A DNA stretch of 8,099 nucleotides from Methanolinea sp. SDB (GTDB taxonomy: Archaea; Halobacteriota; Methanomicrobia; Methanomicrobiales; Methanospirillaceae): assembly GCA_001412335.1 (NCBI GenBank), contig LKUF01000135.1, forward strand, positions 1 to 8,099, given 5' to 3'. How positions within the stretch are numbered: position 1 is the stretch's first letter; every line of letters begins with the position of its first letter. This document shows positions 1 to 5,926 of the stretch, one piece after another. The translations under genes and the position numbers were made by a program. A model generated the notes under the pieces. It was not told the DNA's origin. It worked only from the letters and a program-made list of their open reading frames with translations, and searched no databases.

Positions 1-336
1 GGCAGCGGTATCGCCTATGCCCCCTTGAACAGTGCCGTCATGGGAGAGTCTCCGCCAAAAGAGAGGGGAACAACGTCGGGCCTGATCAAGATGATGACCA
101 ATCTTGGCTCTTCGCTGGGAGTTGCAATGGTCATGCTGGTCGCCACGGTGGCTATCGGACCCAAACTGGCGAACACTTCTGTCCATGCGCTTCCCGCCGC
201 AGATCTGGCATATGCATTTCACATGGCATTCCTCTTTCTCATGGTCCTTGAAGTCATAGGAGTCGTACTGATGATCCTGGTCAGGGAAAGGAGGGATGTA
301 TACAGCACCGGGGGGGAGCCGGTGACCGCGTTTTAA
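1..336 (+). CDS. MFS drug exporter, DHA2 (EmrB/QacA-like) family, C-terminal part only
   Basis: The reading frame is open from the first base, so the gene starts outside the window and only its last 111 residues are visible. The opening residues run GSGIAYAPLNSAVMGES, then a charged loop (PPKERG), then TSGLIKMMTNLGSSLGVAM. This fits the late conserved region of 14-helix DHA2 transporters, where a Gly/Pro-rich helix, a short basic loop and an N-x-G-x-x-x-G helix follow each other. A last hydrophobic helix (about residues 75-99 of the visible part) leads into a short charged tail, RERRDVYS. The family exports drugs or other small molecules by proton antiport in the cytoplasmic membrane. The substrate cannot be told from this end. 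The stop codon lies 21 nt before the potassium channel gene, so the two may share a transcript. The family call is fairly sure; subfamily DHA2 is an inference. Confidence 0.8.
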   Translation, partial: GSGIAYAPLNSAVMGESPPKERGTTSGLIKMMTNLGSSLGVAMVMLVATVAIGPKLANTSVHALPAADLAYAFHMAFLFLMVLEVIGVVLMILVRERRDVYSTGGEPVTAF

Positions 337-346
337 AAATATTTAT

Positions 347-350
347 GAGG
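347..350 (+). promoter_or_regulatory. Ribosome binding site of the potassium channel gene
   Basis: GAGG lies 7 nt before ATG 358 in the short gap after the exporter. It supports this start. An A/T stretch just before it (335-346) resembles a TATA box, but it is too close to the ATG to serve a TSS in the usual position, so read-through from the exporter is more likely. Confidence 0.5.
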
Positions 351-357
351 AATAGGG

Positions 358-1269
358 ATGACAGACGGGATTTCTGGATACAGGAGAACCAAGTCCCGGG
401 TATTCGAGATCCTAGAGGATCCTCCGGAAGGAGACCGGGCATCCCTGCTCGTCCAGGTGACCATCGCGATGGTGGTCATCCTCAACACCGTCGCGGTGGT
501 GATCTTTACCATCCCTTCGGTAGAGGAATCATGCGCCACTCTCCTCAACGCAGTCATCACCTCATGCCTAGTCGTCTTCGCCATCGAGTATCTTCTCCGT
601 ATCTGGTCCTGCACCGATGCCGGGACATGGCAGGAGAGGCTGGCGGTTCGGTTCCGGTACGCCACGAGTTTTTACCTGATCATCGACCTGCTCTCGATCA
701 TACCCCTGTTATTCCCCATCTTCTTCGCCTCAGACTTTGCCCTCCTCCGGGGGTTCCGTCTCATCTCGATCTTCAAGCTGGGCAGGTATGCCCGAAAATC
801 GAAGTCACTAGCTCTCCTGAAGCGCGTGGTGTTGAAGAAACAGGAAATATTCACCATAATGGTCTTTTTCCTGGTCTTTGTCATCCTCTTTTCAGCCACC
901 GTCATGTACCTCGTGGAAAACCCCGCACAGCCGCATAAATTTTCGAGCATTCCGGCCGCAATCTGGTGGGCGATGATGACCGTGACCACGGTCGGATATG
1001 GCGATATCTACCCGGTCACTCCCCTCGGACAGACTCTCGGATCACTGATCACCCTGGCAGGCGTCCTCCTCCTTGCCCTGCCGTCTGCAATCCTTGCCTC
1101 GGGATTCATTGAGGAGCGCCAGAGAAACAATGAGGCGGGTCATGGCGAGGTGGCTGAGCAGATACTGGCTCAATTGGAACGGGCGGGAGATCTGAAGGAG
1201 AAAGGGTTGATTACCGAGGAAGAATTTCAGGAATTGAAATCCCGCATCATACCAGGTTCAGGTGAGTAG
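358..1269 (+). CDS. Voltage-gated potassium channel, 6-TM, with C-terminal SHOCT-like segment
   Basis: This is a 303-residue membrane channel that should pass K+ selectively in response to voltage. The selectivity filter TVGYGD is at residues 211-216 (bases 988-1005), after a pore helix with WWAMMTVT. Helices: S1 about 29-51, S2 59-83 with acidic E77, S3 102-123 with D110, S5 163-187, S6 224-250. S4 carries basic residues at every third position: R131, R134, K140, R143, R146, with Ile at 137. This is a real voltage-sensor pattern, and the length is close to that of KvAP-type channels. After S6 a charged linker leads to residues 269-297 (ILAQLERAGDLKEKGLITEE and onward), which match the SHOCT short C-terminal domain seen at the ends of many prokaryotic proteins. 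ATG 358 is preceded by GAGG at 347-350. The gene sits 21 nt behind the exporter. Physiological role (osmotic or potential control) is inferred only. Confidence 0.95.
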   Translation: MTDGISGYRRTKSRVFEILEDPPEGDRASLLVQVTIAMVVILNTVAVVIFTIPSVEESCATLLNAVITSCLVVFAIEYLLRIWSCTDAGTWQERLAVRFRYATSFYLIIDLLSIIPLLFPIFFASDFALLRGFRLISIFKLGRYARKSKSLALLKRVVLKKQEIFTIMVFFLVFVILFSATVMYLVENPAQPHKFSSIPAAIWWAMMTVTTVGYGDIYPVTPLGQTLGSLITLAGVLLLALPSAILASGFIEERQRNNEAGHGEVAEQILAQLERAGDLKEKGLITEEEFQELKSRIIPGSGE

Positions 1270-1451
1270 ATTATCATCCAAATCTGGATTCCATGGGTGA
1301 CGATTCTGCACGGGAAGTGGCAACCCGGACCGTTATCTCCGGATAGACTCAGTACCGGGTCTCTCCAAAACACCCCTTGTTCGATCCGGCATAGAACCCT
1401 GACTTTCCCTCCATAGATCATGCACCAATTGTCTCCCTTCTCTTAACCCGG

Positions 1452-1459
1452 TATTTAAT
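1452..1459 (+). promoter_or_regulatory. Possible archaeal TATA box
   Basis: TATTTAAT lies about 50 nt before the ATG at 1506. That would place a transcription start near 1481 with a leader of about 25 nt. There is no Shine-Dalgarno motif. The assignment depends on whether the small ORF is real. Confidence 0.25.
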
Positions 1460-1505
1460 GCTTCTTTCGCATTACACATGGTCCCCATTATCAGATTCGA
1501 AAAAA

Positions 1506-1637
1506 ATGACAAAAACAGCTCCAGAGAATCAACGTGAAGGCAATGTTGCCGCTTCGCCCAATGCCACCTTCTCCTATACCATTTGGTCGCTTAAAATTCG
1601 TTTAAAAGACGCGGATTTTCGTTATTTTCCTGGTTGA
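1506..1637 (+). CDS. Doubtful 43-residue ORF, unknown
   Basis: ATG 1506 to TGA 1637 encodes MTKTAPENQREGNVAASPNA followed by a basic and aromatic second half ending in FRYFPG. It has no signal peptide, no membrane segment and no motif I recognise. In its favour is a TATA-like box at 1452-1459 at a plausible distance. Against it are the short length, the absence of a ribosome binding site and the position in a gap that may be decayed. It could be a real small protein, the start of a broken gene, or chance. Confidence 0.2.
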   Translation: MTKTAPENQREGNVAASPNATFSYTIWSLKIRLKDADFRYFPG

Positions 1638-2009
1638 CGATGAACGGGTGCACAATCGCGATCCTGCTTTGATCCTGCCTGATGCATGATAGAACGACTC
1701 GTCGCATCAGCCCAACAGGTACAATAGGATGCGTGGAAACGAGAATGGTATGCAGGTATGTATTTGATTGTTGAGTGTATCGAAGCATGGAATTTTTCCC
1801 TACCTTAAAGAACCATGAAAAGCTAAAAATGAGATCCTGTACATTCCCCGGAAAAAATCAGGGAAGGCAAATTAGGAAGGGAAAAGTCCTGGAGTAGATT
1901 ATCATAAAAAAACAAAATAAGTGGACACTTTTCACGATATACACGAGTTAGCGGTAATGCGGGGCGATACGACGGAAAAAAACCTGACAAATTAGGAAAC
2001 AACAGAGAT

Positions 2010-2462
2010 ATGGTGAAAATAAAAAAAATTATCGAGAATAAGAAACAGTTCCTTGACTTATTGTTGATGGCAGACGAGCAGGAAAATATGATTGACACGT
2101 ATTTGCCGAGTGGAGACTTGTTTGCTTTGTATGACAATGATTTGAAAAGTGTTTGCGTTGTGGTGCCGATACATAGCGAAACCTGCGAGTTGAAAAACAT
2201 AGCGACATACGAGAAATATCAAGGCAAAGGGTACGGCAGAGCATTGATACATTTCATTTTTGATTTCTACAAAAACGACTACAAAACAATGCTTGTCGGG
2301 ACAGGCGAAACGCCGACAATCTTGTCGTTTTATGAAAGTTGTGGATTTGAAAAGTCACATCGGGTAAAGAATTTTTTTACAGACAACTACGACCACCCTA
2401 TTTTCGAGGGCGACATACAACTTGTTGATATGATTTATCTTAAAAAGGATTTGCAGGAATAG
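2010..2462 (+). CDS. GNAT family N-acetyltransferase, YvbK-like
   Basis: This 150-residue protein should transfer an acetyl group from acetyl-CoA to an amine in the cytoplasm; the acceptor is unknown. The acetyl-CoA pyrophosphate loop (motif A) is seen as QGKGYG at residues 71-76, after the strand ELKNIATYEKY. A second block, VGTGETPTILSFYESCGF (96-113), carries the tyrosine (Y108) that often serves as general acid in GNATs, followed by the usual CGF turn. The C-terminal part (FFTDNYDHPIFEGDIQLVDM) resembles the YvbK-type subgroup, as I recall its sequences. Length is normal for a single GNAT domain. ATG 2010 is chosen because the domain begins directly after it; the ribosome binding site is weak. 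The gene is much richer in A/T and uses codons such as TTG and AAA more than the channel or exporter genes. This suggests transfer from a low-GC donor (inference). Confidence 0.85.
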   Translation: MVKIKKIIENKKQFLDLLLMADEQENMIDTYLPSGDLFALYDNDLKSVCVVVPIHSETCELKNIATYEKYQGKGYGRALIHFIFDFYKNDYKTMLVGTGETPTILSFYESCGFEKSHRVKNFFTDNYDHPIFEGDIQLVDMIYLKKDLQE

Positions 2463-2637
2463 CAGGGATGTATCACAAACGAAATAAAAACGCTGAACAA
2501 ATAAGCACAACAGTTCACATCCGGTCATAAAACATTTGGGGTGGAAGTGGTTATTCGAGCATTCTGCCACGCATCAAAGTTTGGGAACGGTGGATACGAA
2601 CGCAAGCCCGCTCTCCCGTGCCGATACGGAAATACTA

Positions 2638-2701
2638 GATGGGGATTCCATCCACAGAATAGGATGCTGCTATGGGGATTCCTGATACGGTGTTGGAATC
2701 C
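2638..2701. repeat. Direct and inverted GGATTCC repeat cluster
   Basis: ATGGGGATTCC occurs at 2639-2649 and again at 2672-2682, spaced 33 bp start to start. The core GGATTCC of the second copy is mirrored by GGAATCC at 2695-2701, giving a 7-bp stem with a 12-nt loop. The first copy can also fold as GATGG-GGATT-CCATC (2638-2652). A weaker related GGATTGTCC follows near 2707. Confidence 0.55.
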
Positions 2702-2855
2702 GCTCCGGATTGTCCCGATTTGGAACGCAGGAGATGATGTTTGTTTTCCGGAATAGGAATGGTATGCTTCTGCAAATTCTTCAAGCGTCATCGCCATGGA
2801 TTCAAACATCGAAGAATTACCCATGAAAGGGTGTTCGTGAATGGGAATGGTTATA

Positions 2856-2886
2856 TTCAAAGGGGACACAGTCCCGGCCCTTTGAA
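2856..2886. repeat. 31-nt perfect stem-loop, REP-like
   Basis: TTCAAAGGG at 2856-2864 is exactly complementary to CCCTTTGAA at 2878-2886, giving nine base pairs around a 13-nt loop. Part of it can also fold as an alternative hairpin, GGGAC-ACA-GTCCC (2863-2875). No T-run follows on the + strand. The structure lies in a stretch without a secure gene and may be a repetitive extragenic palindrome or an RNA element. Confidence 0.55.
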
Positions 2887-2996
2887 AAACGACGATTACT
2901 GTAATGTCCTGAAATTGGCGCCCCGAAATTCCTGCTTTTCCTCCAAGAGTTGCAATTTTCGGTGTGACTATTGTGACCAAGATCTTTTTGATGATC

Positions 2997-3036
2997 GTAT
3001 CCAAGTGTTAATTGGATATAGTTGCTTGGATCATAC
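2997..3036 (+). promoter_or_regulatory. Promoter of the solenoid gene with flanking inverted repeat
   Basis: A TATA-like GGATATA lies at 3014-3020, which predicts a start of transcription near 3043 and a leader of about 20 nt before ATG 3063. It is framed by a perfect 7-bp inverted repeat, ATCCAAG (2999-3005) and CTTGGAT (3025-3031), with further matching GTAT and ATAC outside. A regulator binding this repeat would cover the TATA box. The operator role is inference. Confidence 0.4.
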
Positions 3037-3042
3037 TGAGTA

Positions 3043-3056
3043 ATCACCAAAGTGAT
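3043..3056 (+). promoter_or_regulatory. Ribosome binding site inside a small hairpin
   Basis: GTGAT (3052-3056) matches part of the archaeal Shine-Dalgarno AGGTGATC and stands 6 nt before ATG 3063, so it decides this start over the upstream TTG 3012 and the later ATG 3072. It can pair with ATCAC (3043-3047) across the loop CAAA, which would hide the site. Confidence 0.4.
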
Positions 3057-3062
3057 GTTGTC

Positions 3063-5660
3063 ATGCCGCAGATGAAGACCGTTTCCAAAACCTGTTTTGT
3101 CTGCCATAAATCATCGAAACAGATCTACAAGGCGCCCTCCATGCCTCCCGTTACGGCAGGGACATCGGGAATAGTTGAACTTGACGGCCGTCCAAGGGAA
3201 CTGACAGCGGAAATTCTTAAAAACCAACTTGAAGTATGTCCACATTGCGGATACATTGCAGAGGACATCGCGGAGAAAACAGGAATCACCAAGGACTTTC
3301 TGCAGTCTCCCGATTACTGCGATCTCCAGAATCCGGATATCCCCCCGTCTCCTTCACGGTACATACGTGCTGCACGTATCCAGCTGGAGGAGGACAATCC
3401 GGAAAAAGCCATAGAGTATTATCTCTCGGCCGCATGGTCCGCCGACAGCTTACACCACCGGGAGATAGCCGTCTCCTGCCGTAGAAAAGCCCTCTCCCTG
3501 ATTTTTGCAGGCAACAAAACATTTGCAGACATCCCCTCGGACAAATGGGTTCCGGTCCTTGATACTATGCGGCGGTGTGGTGATTTCGACAGCGTAATTA
3601 CTTACTGTACCAGTCTTCTGGCTATTGCAGGCCCAACACTAAAGCAGGGACTGGATTACGAACTCTTTTGTGCAAAACAACATGACGACGAACCGCATAC
3701 CGATCTTGATGCCGCAAAAAACTATCAATACAGTTCAGGAGCGCTGGAGAACAACGAGGAGTTAATCATCGGCGGGAAATCCTACTCCAGTGAAGACGAC
3801 TGTCATGGCAAGGGGTGGAACTGGGTGGCAGAGACACACACCCTTATCCTCTCCAACTATCATGGCTCGTCAATTGAAGCATCCGGAGACATCACCATCC
3901 GGGTGGACCAGTTAGACAACCAGATTTTCAGCACCCATGGGCCGGGAATTTACATACGTGACGGAAATCTGAAATTTTTAGGTTCGGCAATTTTGTCCAT
4001 CCAGGGAGATGCCCTGGGAATTTTTGTTGAGTCAGGCACATTGGAAATTGCAGCGACAGTCCTCATCATCCGGACAAAGGAGTGCGGAATTTTAGCGGCA
4101 GGAACAATCGGTGTCACAAACGGCAGCATACTCGACGTCAGTTCTGAAACAACAGCGATCAAATCGGTGTCGGGTGGATTTAACACAACCATCGGTAACC
4201 TGAAGATCTTTGGAAAAACTACAGGAGTTGACCTTGCGGGAGACATGAATATCTCCGGAGGTGCCCATCAGATCGAGAGTTCCGATGGATGTGGAATTTT
4301 AATTCATCACGGCTCTGTTGCAGTATCAGATTGTGTTTTTAACTCCGTCTGTAAAGATGTATCTCTCTGCGTGGAGGACGGCAATCTCTCTTTCAATCGT
4401 GTAGTAATGGACCTGCACGGAGCCTCCTGTGTGTGGGTAAACGGTTCATGCAGTATTCTCGCAGGGGTGTCAAATTTCTCCGGAGAGGAATACGGGTTTT
4501 TTGTTTCCAGAGATATGGAGATTTCTGGTAAAAACGAATTCTCCGGAAAAATTGCTATTGAAGTTGGAGGAAACCTGCAGATTCAAAGCGGAAATACTAT
4601 CGCCTCCGGGGAGATGGGGATATCCGTTGGCGGTAATCTGAACCATGCCGGGGGAGATCTTGTGCTTACCGGGGATACGGCAATGCAGATTGCAGGGAAT
4701 GCAGAAATCTCTGGTGGCCGGATTATGGGGATTGGCAAGATCAACGGAATCGTGGTGAACGGCACTTATTCTCAGTCGGGAGGGAATATTTTTGTATCTG
4801 GGGATGCTGAAGACGGTATGCGGATCTCCGGTAAAAAGATGACCTTAAACGGGGGTTTAATCTCTGCATCAGGTCGAAAAAATGGGTTAAGTGTGGCAGG
4901 ATATGTTGTTATTGGGGGTGGTGCTCTTTTGACGTCAGGCAATGTCGGATTTTTCGTGGGGAAGTCACTGAAAATTGAACACGGAAGTCTTAAAGTTGCA
5001 GGTGAGGAGATTGGTCTTTCGGTGAGAGACGGCAACCTGATCACCGGCGAAGTGGTAACGATGACCGTAACCGGCAAAGTGGGGATCTATACAACAAAGG
5101 AAATCGGGATTCATGGAGGTTATCTCCAGATTACCGGACAGTTTGGCGGAATTGTTTCCGAGAAGGGCAATCTGATTTATTCCAGCGGTGCACTGGAGAT
5201 AACTGCGGGTGAATGTGGAGTACTGCTCCAGTCAGGGTCAATGAAGGTTTCAAGTGGCATGATCAGGATTGCCAATTCCCGGATGATGGATTCGGGAGGC
5301 TGCGGTATTGTTGTTGAGAAGGGAAATCTGGAGTTAGGAGGTCTTACGACAATTACCGGCGAAAGTTACGGGATATGTGTGCCCTGTGGAGATATTTCCC
5401 TTATAACTGGTAAGATCGATGCCTACGGTTTCCGGGCCGGCATTACGGGGAAATCCCTGACTCTGCAGTATTCAAGTCTCACGGCCTATGGGAAAACAGA
5501 GGGAGCTGTTGTTCTCACGGAGCGGGGACCCTGGAATGATGCAGGAGTCATTGTTCAGGCAGGAAAATCCGGGAAGACCGCGACAGATGCGGTTTATTCC
5601 GGCCAGCGGTTCCTCCATGTCTATACGGACATGTCCATGATGCATCGTGATGCGGCATAG
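3063..5660 (+). CDS. DUF2225-like zinc-binding / TPR protein with long C-terminal beta-solenoid
   Basis: This 865-residue protein (numbered from ATG 3063) has no signal peptide and no membrane helix, so it should be cytoplasmic. Residues 11-62 form a likely zinc site from two knuckles, CFVC (C11, C14) and CPHCG (C59, C62), arranged as in DUF2225 proteins. A helical, TPR-like part follows (about 97-208, with YIRAARIQLEEDNPEKAIEY). A joining strand region at 235-282 (GWNWVAETHTLILSNYHG and following) resembles segments that open carbohydrate-binding or adhesin-like beta domains of bacteria. Residues 293-810 are about 23 coils, mostly of 21-24 residues, each like xxxGIxVxxGNLxIxGGxLxIxG, which suggests a right-handed beta-helix. 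A 48-residue tail ends the protein. A frame extension to TTG 3012 is possible but overlaps the promoter. The function is unknown; a scaffold or binding role is a guess. The domain borders are my reading of the sequence. Confidence 0.88.
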   Translation: MPQMKTVSKTCFVCHKSSKQIYKAPSMPPVTAGTSGIVELDGRPRELTAEILKNQLEVCPHCGYIAEDIAEKTGITKDFLQSPDYCDLQNPDIPPSPSRYIRAARIQLEEDNPEKAIEYYLSAAWSADSLHHREIAVSCRRKALSLIFAGNKTFADIPSDKWVPVLDTMRRCGDFDSVITYCTSLLAIAGPTLKQGLDYELFCAKQHDDEPHTDLDAAKNYQYSSGALENNEELIIGGKSYSSEDDCHGKGWNWVAETHTLILSNYHGSSIEASGDITIRVDQLDNQIFSTHGPGIYIRDGNLKFLGSAILSIQGDALGIFVESGTLEIAATVLIIRTKECGILAAGTIGVTNGSILDVSSETTAIKSVSGGFNTTIGNLKIFGKTTGVDLAGDMNISGGAHQIESSDGCGILIHHGSVAVSDCVFNSVCKDVSLCVEDGNLSFNRVVMDLHGASCVWVNGSCSILAGVSNFSGEEYGFFVSRDMEISGKNEFSGKIAIEVGGNLQIQSGNTIASGEMGISVGGNLNHAGGDLVLTGDTAMQIAGNAEISGGRIMGIGKINGIVVNGTYSQSGGNIFVSGDAEDGMRISGKKMTLNGGLISASGRKNGLSVAGYVVIGGGALLTSGNVGFFVGKSLKIEHGSLKVAGEEIGLSVRDGNLITGEVVTMTVTGKVGIYTTKEIGIHGGYLQITGQFGGIVSEKGNLIYSSGALEITAGECGVLLQSGSMKVSSGMIRIANSRMMDSGGCGIVVEKGNLELGGLTTITGESYGICVPCGDISLITGKIDAYGFRAGITGKSLTLQYSSLTAYGKTEGAVVLTERGPWNDAGVIVQAGKSGKTATDAVYSGQRFLHVYTDMSMMHRDAA
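3939..5492 (+). repeat. Coding repeat: about 23 beta-solenoid coils
   Basis: Within the solenoid gene the protein repeats a unit with a G-hydrophobic pair at its start, GN-hydrophobic in the middle and TG or SG at its end. By hand alignment coils 1-7 are each 23 residues (3939-4421) and coils 8-12 each 21 residues (4422-4736). Later coils vary from 21 to 28, with one insert (NSRMMD) in coil 20. The DNA copies are too divergent to be a recent tandem repeat. Confidence 0.75.
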
Positions 5661-5687
5661 GGGGTCAGGAAGCGTCTCTTTTACGCG

Positions 5688-5696
5688 GATTATATA
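5688..5696 (+). promoter_or_regulatory. Possible TATA box downstream of the solenoid gene
   Basis: GATTATATA, ending at 5696, is a good archaeal TATA match just after the solenoid stop codon. It could start a transcript with a leader of about 200 nt toward the 12-helix membrane gene, or an independent small RNA across 5720-5926. Nearby T-runs make the second possible. Confidence 0.3.
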
Positions 5697-5775
5697 CCAG
5701 TGTAACCGCATGGGTGGTTTTTATCTCATTTCTTGTATCTGATTTGGTATGAAGAGGCCCGACCTTTTTATCAAA

Positions 5776-5812
5776 GGTGACTGAAAGGTTTTACCATTTC
5801 ACCCTGTTTTTT
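5776..5812 (+). terminator. Probable terminator between the solenoid and 12-helix genes
   Basis: GGTGA (5776-5780) pairs with TCACC (5799-5803), with an inner GGT/ACC pair (5787-5789 and 5793-5795), followed three bases later by a run of six T (5807-5812). A competing hairpin ACCTTT-TTATC-AAAGGT lies at 5762-5778. The stem is imperfect, but T-runs alone can end archaeal transcripts. Confidence 0.4.
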
Positions 5813-5863
5813 CACGTGATACGCGGATTGATGAAAAGATCCGGCATTTACTGATCATTGCCT

Positions 5864-5874
5864 GAAAAATATTT
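5864..5874 (+). promoter_or_regulatory. Possible TATA box of the 12-helix membrane gene
   Basis: The A/T stretch AAAAATATTT around 5865-5874 would place a transcription start near 5895, about 30 nt before ATG 5927. It fits the choice of that ATG over the upstream TTG 5858, which this box would overlap. Confidence 0.3.
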
Positions 5875-5926
5875 CAAAAACGTGCAGGATAATTATGAAA
5901 GACAGATAAATCCCTGCAACCCAGCA

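Larger units (their letters stand above)
1270..2009. other. 740-base gap without a secure gene
   Basis: No reading frame on either strand has clear family features. The first part (to about 1440) has host-like GC and shows no T-run terminator. A TATA-like box (TATTTAAT, 1452-1459) stands before a 43-codon ORF at 1506-1637. A short + frame at 1606-1686 reads KTRIFVIFLVDDERV and then stops, which resembles the first strand of a response-regulator receiver. GATCCTGC is repeated at 1660-1667 and 1671-1678. From about 1800 the sequence becomes A-rich and merges with the base composition of the acetyltransferase gene. The stretch may be a decayed gene or an insertion junction; this is inference. 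Confidence 0.5.
2463..3062. other. 600-base gap with repeats and a hairpin, no secure gene
   Basis: Both strands hold open frames here: + 2541-2756, and - 3004-2525 with 159 codons. None shows a domain, a hydrophobic core pattern or a convincing start, and they overlap each other. The segment holds an 11-bp direct repeat with inverted copies of its core (2638-2701), a strong stem-loop (2856-2886) and, at the right end, the promoter and leader of the solenoid gene. Such composite structure suggests a non-coding repetitive element or the edge of a transferred segment that also includes the acetyltransferase. This is inference. Confidence 0.45.

Noticed and set aside
1380..1398. GTTCGATCC resembling a tRNA T-arm
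   Set aside because: The flanking bases do not form the five-pair T-stem and no acceptor or anticodon arm is found around it.
1591..1788. A 65-codon - strand frame
   Set aside because: No motif and no promoter, and it overlaps two other doubtful readings.
1935..1975. GTTAGC-like motif before the acetyltransferase and an AAC-rich stretch after it, resembling integron attC sites
   Set aside because: The core sites do not fit the attC consensus and no paired long inverted arms were found, so a gene cassette origin is not supported.
2525..3004. A 159-codon open frame on the - strand, the longest in the gap after the acetyltransferase
   Set aside because: It overlaps several frames on both strands, covers the hairpin and repeat cluster, shows no domain or hydrophobic pattern and lacks a convincing start site. 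Likely a chance open frame.
3012..3062. A 17-residue N-terminal extension of the solenoid protein from TTG 3012
   Set aside because: It begins inside the TATA-like element and has no ribosome binding site, while ATG 3063 has GTGAT at proper spacing.
3939..5492. Possible DNA-level tandem repeat or CRISPR-like array in the solenoid gene
   Set aside because: The repetition is at protein level only. Units differ strongly in bases, and there are no identical repeats with spacers.
5683..5829. ACGCGGATT twice (5683-5691 and 5821-5829) as a direct repeat framing a mobile insert
   Set aside because: Nine bases with no terminal inverted repeats or coding content between them; probably chance.
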